NCBI GenBank assembly: GCA_012800215.1
Contig: JAAZJT010000152.1
Location: 1 to 14,325 of the forward strand
Origin: Bacillota bacterium
GTDB taxonomy: Bacteria > Bacillota > Dethiobacteria > Dethiobacterales > Dethiobacteraceae
Length of the DNA stretch: 14,325 nt
Reading direction: 5' to 3'
The notes beneath the pieces are model-generated. The model ran no database searches and was not told the origin of the DNA. It saw only the letters and a list, made by a program, of their open reading frames with translations. Of the stretch, positions 8,624 through 14,305 are shown piece by piece. The position numbers and the translations under genes are program-made. Within the stretch, counting starts at the first letter, position 1. Each line of letters begins with the position of its first letter.

Positions 8624-8701
8624 ATTCTCGTTAGCTTCAGTAGTCGTATTCGCTAAAATAAACAAATATCCTTTTTCAAGAGAGCAATTTCCAGGTTAAG
8701 A

Positions 8702-8730
8702 CAGTTAGCCAACCGGAAACTAGCTAACTG
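8702..8730 (-). terminator. Hairpin at the end of lonB (possible weak terminator)
   Basis: A perfect 8-bp inverted repeat CAGTTAGC/GCTAACTG (8702-8709 with 8723-8730) has a 13-nt loop. The upstream arm contains the last lonB codons and the loop contains the TAG stop. On the minus strand it is followed by TCTTAACC, which is a poor U-tract. It could attenuate read-through into lon or protect the 3' end of the lonB transcript. Termination is inferred, not evident. Confidence 0.4.
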
Positions 8731-10396
8731 ATGATGCAGATAATACTTGCGCAGAAGCAGGCAAAGGCTGTGCATTTTGTTTGCAGAGCGCATGTTCAAG
8801 AACTTCGCGCAAATTATCAACAGGGATTATTTCAATATCTGTTCTTTTAGCAAAAGCTTTTTGCCAGTTATCACGCGGGATAATTACCTTTTTAGCGCCA
8901 GCTAAACGGGCAGCTTCCACCTTGCAAGCTACACCTCCAATGGGCCGGACATAACCTCGCACTGATATTTCGCCCGTCATAGCTACCGTATTAAGAACCG
9001 GTATTCCTGTCAAGGAGGAATAAATTGCACAAGCCATAGAAATGCCTGCGGATGGCCCGTCTATGGGGGTGCCACCGGGAAAATTAACATGAATATCATA
9101 ATCACTAGGATTAACATCAAGATAATCACGTAAAACAGTAAGCACATTTTCCACAGAGCCTTTCGCCATACTTTTACGGCGAATTAAGCGATGTGCGCCC
9201 CCCATTTCCTCTTCCTCCACCACACCGGTTACATGCAGCTGCCCTTTCCCTGCACCCACGTAATGTGAAGCTACCTCAATTTCAATTAAAGTGCCCATAT
9301 TGGGCCCATAGACAGCCAACCCATTTACATAACCCACCTGTGGCCGTCGGGGAATCTTTATTTCAGGTCGCGGCGACATCTGGCTGGCGTTTATAACCCA
9401 TTCCACATCTTCTACTGTAATTTGCTGAGTTACTTTATCGCATATGGCAATACCTGCAGCGATTTGGATAGTATTAACAGCTTCTCTGCCATTCTTGGCA
9501 TACTTTGTTATTAAATCCAGGGCAGCCGGTTCTATGGCAAAGCCAATTTTTTTTGCTGCATTTGCTGCCACTATCGCAATTTCATTAGGTAAAAGCCCCC
9601 GGAAATATATTTCCAGGCAGCGTGAACGAATGGCAGGTGGAATCTCGTCTGCAGTACGCGTAGTGGCGCCAATTAAACGAAAATCTGCAGGCAAGCCATT
9701 TTGAAAAATTTCATGAATATGGACCGGTATATTTTTATCTTCCGGGTTATAGTAAGCACTCTCCAAAAAAACCTTCCGGTCTTCCAGGACCTTTAGCAGT
9801 TTATTCATTTGTGTAGGATGTAATTCGCCAATTTCATCAATAAAAAGAATACCCCCATGAGCCTTACTAACAGCACCAGGTTTAGGCTGGGGTACACCTG
9901 CTGCCCCCAGGGGTCCTGCACCCTGATAAATGGGGTCGTGCACTGTGCCGATAAGCGGGTCTGCAATGCCGCGCTCATCAAAACGTGCCGTTGTTGCATC
10001 AAGTTCAATAAATTTTGCATCAGCACTAAATGGTGAAGCAGAATTCTTTTTTGCTTCTTCCAGAACCAACCGGGCAGCCGCTGTTTTGCCCACGCCTGGA
10101 GGTCCATAGATAATAACATGTTGGGGATTTGGACCACATAAGGCTGCACGCAGGGATCTAATCCCTTCTTCTTGCCCAATTATTTCAGAAAATTTAGTAG
10201 GGCGGGTTTTTTCAGCCAAAGGTTCTGTCAATGAGATCTCTCTCTGCTTTTTTAGCTGTTCCAGCTCTTTACTTGATTCCTGCTTTACCGCAACTTTACT
10301 CGTGCGTTGTAAACGCAGCAGATTCCAGAAATATATGCCAATTACCAACGCAATAACAAACTGTACGATAACAATAACAGGCGTTAGGCTCGACAA
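8720..10396 (-). CDS. lonB: Membrane-anchored Lon-like protease LonB
   Basis: LonB is the second Lon-type AAA+ protease of spore formers. In B. subtilis it is made in the forespore under sigma-F and lies next to lonA. The 558-residue protein starts at TTG (10396), with AAGGGGGG 6 nt upstream. It has one hydrophobic N-terminal segment (about 5-26) predicted to tether it to the membrane, Walker A GPPGVGKTA (98-106), Walker B ILFIDEIGEL with D187/E188, and a C-terminal Lon protease domain with catalytic S449 in DGPSAG and K492 in GGVACK (43 residues apart, as in LonA). The long N-terminal domain of LonA is absent, as expected. The last 20 or so residues are low-complexity (Ala, Ser, Gln, Pro). 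It stands alone between the clpX terminator and a hairpin, and has its own promoter candidate. The function in this organism is inferred by homology. Confidence 0.95.
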   Translation of the reverse strand: MSSLTPVIVIVQFVIALVIGIYFWNLLRLQRTSKVAVKQESSKELEQLKKQREISLTEPLAEKTRPTKFSEIIGQEEGIRSLRAALCGPNPQHVIIYGPPGVGKTAAARLVLEEAKKNSASPFSADAKFIELDATTARFDERGIADPLIGTVHDPIYQGAGPLGAAGVPQPKPGAVSKAHGGILFIDEIGELHPTQMNKLLKVLEDRKVFLESAYYNPEDKNIPVHIHEIFQNGLPADFRLIGATTRTADEIPPAIRSRCLEIYFRGLLPNEIAIVAANAAKKIGFAIEPAALDLITKYAKNGREAVNTIQIAAGIAICDKVTQQITVEDVEWVINASQMSPRPEIKIPRRPQVGYVNGLAVYGPNMGTLIEIEVASHYVGAGKGQLHVTGVVEEEEMGGAHRLIRRKSMAKGSVENVLTVLRDYLDVNPSDYDIHVNFPGGTPIDGPSAGISMACAIYSSLTGIPVLNTVAMTGEISVRGYVRPIGGVACKVEAARLAGAKKVIIPRDNWQKAFAKRTDIEIIPVDNLREVLEHALCKQNAQPLPASAQVLSASSVS

Positions 10397-10429
10397 AATG
10401 TTCCCCCCTTGACACTAAACTGCTTTTGA

Positions 10430-10458
10430 TAGTATACCCAAGGGTAAAGGAAAAAAAC
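10430..10458 (-). promoter_or_regulatory. Candidate lonB promoter, sigma-F-like
   Basis: On the minus strand GGGTATACTA (complement of 10430-10439) fits the B. subtilis sigma-F -10 consensus GGNRANANTW at every specified base except one. GTTTT (complement of 10454-10458) lies 14 nt upstream and resembles the -35 GYWTA at four of five positions, with a spacer one base short. The same -10 also contains TATACT, which sigma-A could read, but there is no good TTGACA 16-18 nt upstream. Transcription would begin near 10422, leaving a leader of about 26 nt with the ribosome binding site well placed. Confidence 0.5.
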
Positions 10459-10472
10459 GTATTTTAGAAAGT

Positions 10473-10498
10473 AAAAAAGGTGCACCTTGTGCACCTTT
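10473..10498 (-). terminator. Strong intrinsic terminator of the tig-clpP-clpX unit
   Basis: A perfect 10-bp stem AAAGGTGCAC/GTGCACCTTT (10476-10485 with 10489-10498) has a very short 3-nt loop. On the minus strand the T-tract is six Ts (10473-10478, part of it in the stem). The clpX TAA at 10497-10499 overlaps the foot of the upstream arm. The arms also make a direct repeat of GGTGCAC separated by AA. Confidence 0.9.
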
Positions 10499-11759
10499 AA
10501 GCAGATTCCTCTTTTTTCTTTTTGCGCTTATCAGAAGTAACCAAAATAGGTTTTTCACGATTAGCAATTACTTCTTTTGTGATAATACATTTATCAATGT
10601 CAACATAAGAAGGTAGCTCATACATGACATCCAGTAAAATGCTCTCTAAAATAGCACGCAAACCACGTGCCCCCGTATTGCGGCGAATAGCCTCCTGGGC
10701 AATCATTTCTAAGGTGCCATCCTTAAATTCAAGGCACACATCATCCATCTCAAATAAACGCTGGTATTGTTTGATTAGCGCATTACGGGGTTCTGTCAAA
10801 ATGCGAATTAAAGCATGCTCATCAAGTTCATTTAAAGCGGCTACTACAGGAACGCGACCCACAAATTCAGGGATGAGACCGAATTTAATTAAATCCTGCG
10901 GTAAAACATGCCTTAATATCTCGCCGATATTTTTTTCTCTTTTCCCGCTGACATCAGCGCCAAAACCAATTCCCTTGCGACCAATGCGGTTTTGAATAAT
11001 TCGCTCAATACCGTCAAAAGCACCGCCGCAAATAAAAAGAATATTGGTTGTATCAATCTGCATAAATTCCTGATGTGGATGTTTGCGTCCCCCCTGGGGA
11101 GGAACACTTGCTACAGTTCCTTCTAAGATTTTTAAAAGTGCCTGCTGTACACCCTCGCCCGACACATCCCTTGTGATAGAGGGATTATCAGTTTTGCGGG
11201 CTATTTTATCGATTTCATCAATGTAAATAATTCCTTTTTCTGCTCTCTCTAGATCATAATCTGCAGACTGAATTAGTTTCAGCAAAATATTTTCTACATC
11301 CTCACCTACATAGCCGGCCTCTGTTAAGGAGGTAGCATCAGCAATAGCAAAGGGCACATTGAGAATACGGGCCAAAGTTTGCGCCAGCAAAGTTTTACCT
11401 ACGCCAGTCGGGCCTATAAGCAAAATATTGCTCTTCTGGATCTCCACATCATCCGGTTTTTGTTCAGCATTAATACGCTTATAATGGTTATAAACGGCAA
11501 CTGCCAGTGATTTTTTTGCTTCATCCTGGCTAATTACATACTGATCCAAAATTTCCCTAATCTCCATAGGGCGGGGAAGCTCAATCAGATCAAGCTCCAT
11601 GTCTTCGGAGAGTTCTTCTTCAATAATCTCATTACACAGTTCTATACATTCATCGCAAATGTAAACACCGGGCCCAGCCACTAGTTTGCGTACTTGCTCT
11701 TGCGTCTTTCCGCAAAAGGAACACTTTAACTGCCCTTTTTCATCATTGAACTTAAACAT
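10497..11759 (-). CDS. clpX: ATP-dependent Clp protease ATP-binding subunit ClpX
   Basis: ClpX is the hexameric AAA+ unfoldase that recognises tagged substrates and feeds them into ClpP. The 420-residue protein has the N-terminal C4 zinc-binding domain (C13, C16, C35, C38), Walker A GPTGVGKT (116-123), the pore-1 loop GYVGED (149-154), Walker B IIYIDEIDKI with D181/E182, and the RKH pore loop (225-227). It also has the ClpP-docking IGF loop (264-266) and the sensor-2 region GARGLR (363-368). The IGF loop and the neighbouring clpP show that it should work with ClpP. The C-terminus ends in a Lys-rich tail (about 411-417). AGGAGGT precedes the ATG, and clpP lies 21 nt upstream. Length and motifs are all standard. 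Confidence 0.98.
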   Translation of the reverse strand: MFKFNDEKGQLKCSFCGKTQEQVRKLVAGPGVYICDECIELCNEIIEEELSEDMELDLIELPRPMEIREILDQYVISQDEAKKSLAVAVYNHYKRINAEQKPDDVEIQKSNILLIGPTGVGKTLLAQTLARILNVPFAIADATSLTEAGYVGEDVENILLKLIQSADYDLERAEKGIIYIDEIDKIARKTDNPSITRDVSGEGVQQALLKILEGTVASVPPQGGRKHPHQEFMQIDTTNILFICGGAFDGIERIIQNRIGRKGIGFGADVSGKREKNIGEILRHVLPQDLIKFGLIPEFVGRVPVVAALNELDEHALIRILTEPRNALIKQYQRLFEMDDVCLEFKDGTLEMIAQEAIRRNTGARGLRAILESILLDVMYELPSYVDIDKCIITKEVIANREKPILVTSDKRKKKKEESA

Positions 11760-11780
11760 AAATCTACCTCCTAAAGGAGT

Positions 11781-12362
11781 TTAACGTTTCTGCAGTACGC
11801 CATCGATTAAGCCATACTCTTTTGCTTGTTGAGCTGACATAAAGTAGTCGCGATCAGTATCACGGGAAACTTGCTCCACCGGTTTACCTGTATGCTTAGC
11901 TAGTATTTCATTCAGACGCTCCCGGATATTGATAATTTCTCGTGCATGAATCTCAATATCCACGGCCTGCCCCCGGGCGCCGCCTAAAGGCTGGTGAACC
12001 ATTACACGGGAATTAGGCAAAGCAAAGCGTTTTCCTTCTGTACCTGCTGCCAGAAGCACTGCACCCATGCTGGCAGCTAAGCCTACACACATAGTGGAAA
12101 CATCCGGTTTAATGTACTGCATTGTATCGTAAATTGCAAGACCGGAATAAACAGAACCTCCAGGAGAATTAATGTATAAATTAATATCTTTATCCGGGTC
12201 TTCAGATTCTAAAAATAAAAGTTGTGCAATAACTAGATTTGCAACTGTATCATCAATGGCACTACCAATAAAGATAATACGATCCTTTAACAGTCTGGAG
12301 TAAATGTCGTATGCACGTTCCCCGCGGTTCGTCTGTTCAACAACCATAGGTACTAAACTCAT
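11781..12362 (-). CDS. clpP: ATP-dependent Clp protease proteolytic subunit ClpP
   Basis: ClpP forms the tetradecameric serine protease chamber that partners with ClpX and possibly ClpC or other Clp ATPases encoded elsewhere. The 193-residue protein has the complete catalytic triad: S98 in GLAASMGA, H123 in MVHQPLGG and D172 in DRDYF, at canonical numbering, plus the oxyanion-region NSPGGSV (65-71). It lies between tig and clpX, 12 nt behind tig and 21 nt ahead of clpX. This is the order seen in many clostridia and proteobacteria, whereas B. subtilis keeps clpP at a distant locus. Its ribosome binding site, AGGGGGGAC, overlaps the tig TAG stop codon, so translation of the two genes may be coupled. 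No CtsR box is apparent ahead of it or of tig. Confidence 0.98.
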   Translation of the reverse strand: MSLVPMVVEQTNRGERAYDIYSRLLKDRIIFIGSAIDDTVANLVIAQLLFLESEDPDKDINLYINSPGGSVYSGLAIYDTMQYIKPDVSTMCVGLAASMGAVLLAAGTEGKRFALPNSRVMVHQPLGGARGQAVDIEIHAREIINIRERLNEILAKHTGKPVEQVSRDTDRDYFMSAQQAKEYGLIDGVLQKR

Positions 12363-12374
12363 ACTTAGTCCCCC

Positions 12375-13691
12375 CTACTCTTGGTTTTGAGCAGAAGCAG
12401 TTTCCGTTGTAATCTGTGCTTCAGCCAGCAAAAAATCAATTACTTTGCGGAAACAAATCTCCTGATGAATAACATCTAACTGCCCCTGTGCTGCAAAATA
12501 ATCTTTAATAGTTTGCACATCTTGGCCGTAGTTATCAGCAAATTTTTTAATACGCTCTTCTATTTCTTCGTCTGTAGCAACAATTCCTTCTTTTTCAATA
12601 ATGGCATCCAATACCAAATTGGCCTTTACACGCTGCTCTGCCTCATCACGATACTGTTCCCGCAGGTCAGACAAACTTTTCTGTGCTACTTCTAAAAATT
12701 TATCGAGCGTTAACCCTTGCATGCGCAAGTAATGTTCCATTTCATTTAACTGACGGTCAATTTCGCGTTCCACTAGTACATTGGGCAGTTCTACTTCCGC
12801 TGCAGCTGCCACTTGTTCAACAATTTTATTCTCGAGAAGAGTTTTAGCGCGTTGTTCTTCCTGCTCTTTCAGCTTATTCAAAATATCAGTTTTTAATTCA
12901 GTCAAAGTATCAAATTCAGAAATTTCTCTGGCAAAATCATCATTCAGTTCTGGCAGCTTTTTTCTTTTGATTTCATTTAATTTAACTTTAAACACTGCAG
13001 GTTTACCGGCTAAGCTCTCTTCCTGATAATCCTCGGGAAAAGTAACTTCAACATCCTTCTCTTCACCCGGCTTCATTCCTACTAATTGTTCTTCAAAACC
13101 GCCAATAAAGGTTCCGCTGCCTACTTCCAGCGAATAGCCTTCAGCTGTACCGCCATCAAACGGTTCCCCGTCGGTATAACCTGTAAAATCAATGATAGCT
13201 AAATCTCCCTTGCTGAGTGTCCCCTCTTCAACTACATGTAGGGTGGCATGCTGTTCCTGTAGCTGGGAAAGCCTTTTTTCGACATCAGCTTCCGTAACTT
13301 CACGAAGCTCCTTAGTTGCTGCAACACCGCGATACTCGCCCAGCTTAACTTCAGGCTTAACTTCTACTAATGCCTTAAAAATAACAGGCTTACCTTTTTC
13401 CATCTGTATGAGATCAATCTGTGGAGTGTCAAGTGGCTCAATTCCCGTTTCTTTTACTGCCTTATCATATGCATCAGGAACTAGAATTTCCAGCGCATCC
13501 TCATAAAGAATCTCGGGGCCGAAACGACTCTCTAAAATCGGCCGGGGAACTTTACCTTTGCGAAACCCATGTAAGCTCACATTTTTTACAACCTTCTTAT
13601 AAGCCTTGTTGAGAGCGTCAGCAAGTTTCTCTTCCTCTACTTCAATTTCTAACTCAACTTTGCTGCCGTCTATTTTTTCCAATTTTACCAT
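12375..13691 (-). CDS. tig: Trigger factor (ribosome-associated chaperone and peptidyl-prolyl isomerase)
   Basis: Trigger factor binds the ribosome exit tunnel and shields nascent chains. The 438-residue protein has its three domains in order. The ribosome-binding domain (about 1-115) carries the signature GFRKGKVPR (42-50). The FKBP-type isomerase domain (about 155-245) includes GDLAIIDFTGYTDGEPFDGG (162-181) and FIGGFEEQLVGMKPGE (195-210). The largely helical C-terminal chaperone domain (about 250-430) is followed by a short Gln/Ala/Thr-rich tail. The ATG has AAAGGAG 8 nt upstream. It is the first gene of the tig-clpP-clpX unit and is served by a clear promoter about 90 nt upstream. The leader contains inverted repeats. 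Length is close to the family norm and nothing is missing. Confidence 0.97.
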   Translation of the reverse strand: MVKLEKIDGSKVELEIEVEEEKLADALNKAYKKVVKNVSLHGFRKGKVPRPILESRFGPEILYEDALEILVPDAYDKAVKETGIEPLDTPQIDLIQMEKGKPVIFKALVEVKPEVKLGEYRGVAATKELREVTEADVEKRLSQLQEQHATLHVVEEGTLSKGDLAIIDFTGYTDGEPFDGGTAEGYSLEVGSGTFIGGFEEQLVGMKPGEEKDVEVTFPEDYQEESLAGKPAVFKVKLNEIKRKKLPELNDDFAREISEFDTLTELKTDILNKLKEQEEQRAKTLLENKIVEQVAAAAEVELPNVLVEREIDRQLNEMEHYLRMQGLTLDKFLEVAQKSLSDLREQYRDEAEQRVKANLVLDAIIEKEGIVATDEEIEERIKKFADNYGQDVQTIKDYFAAQGQLDVIHQEICFRKVIDFLLAEAQITTETASAQNQE

Positions 13692-13736
13692 ACCCTATGC
13701 TCCTTTAACTATATTTTATCGTATGCGCTTTTCGCC

Positions 13737-13777
13737 GCAGCAGTGAACCATATGTAGTGGTTGTGTTCATGCGCTGC
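13737..13777 (-). repeat. Interrupted inverted repeat at the tig transcription start and leader
   Basis: Two nested pairs of arms are visible: GCAGC/GCTGC (13737-13741 with 13773-13777) and TGAAC/GTTCA (13744-13748 with 13765-13769). Inside them AACCA/TGGTT (13746-13750 with 13758-13762) offers an alternative smaller hairpin. The block begins one base downstream of the -10 element, so it spans the expected start point. It could be an operator or a structured 5' leader. It does not match CIRCE or CtsR sequences as I know them. Confidence 0.45.
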
Positions 13778-13806
13778 ATTATAGCATATCAAAAGTCAGC
13801 CTGCAA
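13778..13806 (-). promoter_or_regulatory. Promoter of tig-clpP-clpX
   Basis: On the minus strand a perfect -10 TATAAT (complement of 13778-13783) is preceded by TGC, an extended -10. A partial -35 TTGCAG (complement of 13801-13806) lies 17 nt upstream. Transcription would start near 13771, about 80 nt before the tig ATG. The stretch from here to the tRNA terminator (13807-13913) is AT-rich and I see no gene in it. Confidence 0.85.
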
Positions 13807-13913
13807 AGTATTTTACCATTAAATTAAGCAAAATGAAAGAAAATCAAAGAAAAAGTAATAATAAGCCCTAAAGTTAGACAGGCAACCTTAAATACAGTTT
13901 TCTATATTAACAT

Positions 13914-13940
13914 AAAAAACGCCTAAATGGCGTCTTTTTT
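13914..13940 (-). terminator. Intrinsic terminator of the tRNA cluster
   Basis: A 5-bp GC-rich stem ACGCC/GGCGT (13919-13923 with 13929-13933) with loop TAAAT is flanked by A- and T-runs on both sides. On the minus strand it follows tRNA-Gly and is trailed by a run of Ts. The flanking runs make it look bidirectional, but only the minus-strand tRNAs need it. Confidence 0.85.
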
Positions 13941-13943
13941 TAC

Positions 13944-14018
13944 TGGAGCGGAAAACGGGATTCGAACCCGCGGCCCTCGCCTTGGCAAGGCGATGCTCTA
14001 CCACTGAGCTATTTCCGC
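13944..14018 (-). tRNA. tRNA-Gly (anticodon GCC)
   Basis: A full cloverleaf is readable on the minus strand: acceptor GCGGAAA paired with TTTCCGC, a normal D arm, anticodon stem TCGCC/GGCGA around loop TTGCCAA (anticodon GCC, complement of 13984-13986), T loop TTCGAAT, and an encoded CCA end. It is the last of the tRNAs in this cluster, 7 nt behind tRNA-Leu. Confidence 0.97.
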
Positions 14019-14025
14019 ATTATAT

Positions 14026-14110
14026 TGGTGCGGGCGGAGGGACTTGAACCCCCAAGGGAAAACCCACTAGATCCTAAGTCTAGCGCGTGTGCCAATTTCG
14101 CCACGCCCGC
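14026..14110 (-). tRNA. tRNA-Leu (anticodon TAG)
   Basis: On the minus strand the acceptor GCGGGCG pairs with CGCCCGC, with discriminator A and an encoded CCA. The anticodon stem CTAGA/TCTAG holds loop CTTAGGA (anticodon TAG, complement of 14074-14076). The long class II variable arm (GGGTTTTCCC) confirms a leucine-type tRNA. It lies between tRNA-His and tRNA-Gly. Confidence 0.97.
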
Positions 14111-14128
14111 ACATAACTAACAATAAAA

Positions 14129-14206
14129 TGGGGTGGATGATGGGACTCGAACCCACGGCCCCCAGAGCCACAATCTGGTGCTCTAACCAACTGAGCTACA
14201 CCCACC
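14129..14206 (-). tRNA. tRNA-His (anticodon GTG)
   Basis: On the minus strand the anticodon stem CCAGA/TCTGG holds loop TTGTGGC (anticodon GTG, complement of 14169-14171). The acceptor GTGGGTG pairs with CATCCAC. An extra G at position -1 (14206) can pair with discriminator C73, the identity mark of bacterial tRNA-His. CCA is encoded. The feature includes G-1. Confidence 0.97.
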
Positions 14207-14217
14207 ACAGTAAGCAA

Positions 14218-14223
14218 ATTATA
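14218..14223 (-). promoter_or_regulatory. Possible -10 element for the tRNA-His-Leu-Gly transcript
   Basis: A perfect TATAAT on the minus strand lies 11 nt before the 5' end of tRNA-His, so a start near 14211 would give a short leader. There is no good -35 hexamer 16-18 nt upstream, so the element may be coincidental in AT-rich DNA, with the tRNAs read from further upstream. Confidence 0.35.
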
Positions 14224-14258
14224 ATAAATTCACAGACTTCAAAAGGTCTATAAGCTAT

Positions 14259-14282
14259 GGTCAGACACCACGGCCTCTGACC
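14259..14282. repeat. Inverted repeat GGTCAGA/TCTGACC
   Basis: A perfect 7-bp inverted repeat (14259-14265 with 14276-14282) has a 10-nt loop. It lies in the spacer between the partial tRNA and tRNA-His, and its right arm runs into the heptamer repeat at 14275-14295. There is no T-tract on either side, so it does not look like a terminator. Confidence 0.7.
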
Positions 14283-14295
14283 TCTGACTTCTGAC
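14275..14295. repeat. Three tandem 7-bp repeats of the form YTCTGAC
   Basis: CTCTGAC, CTCTGAC and TTCTGAC lie head to tail with an exact 7-bp period. The inverted copy at 14259-14265 belongs to the same word. Repeats with a heptamer period like this are often dispersed between genes in bacteria. Whether this one is part of a genome-wide family cannot be judged from one copy. Confidence 0.75.
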
Positions 14296-14305
14296 ATCTA
14301 TCTTA

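Noticed and set aside
9805..10179. 124-residue reading frame on the minus strand inside lonB
   Set aside because: It is a shifted frame over the Walker A/B region of LonB and has no family features of its own. LonB itself is intact, so it is not evidence of a frameshift.
10476..10498. GGTGCAC palindrome after clpX as a protein-binding operator for lonB
   Set aside because: Its perfect stem, short loop and following T-run fit an intrinsic terminator, and it lies upstream of the lonB promoter candidate.
10624..10995. 123-residue plus-strand frame opposite clpX, and similar plus-strand frames elsewhere
   Set aside because: All lie antisense to strongly conserved genes, have Ser-, Arg- or Pro-rich non-protein-like composition, and lack ribosome binding sites.
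13834..13875. Tiny plus-strand frame starting ATGAAAGAAAATC between tig and the tRNA terminator
   Set aside because: It has only about 12 codons and no Shine-Dalgarno sequence, and lies in AT-rich DNA where such frames are expected by chance.
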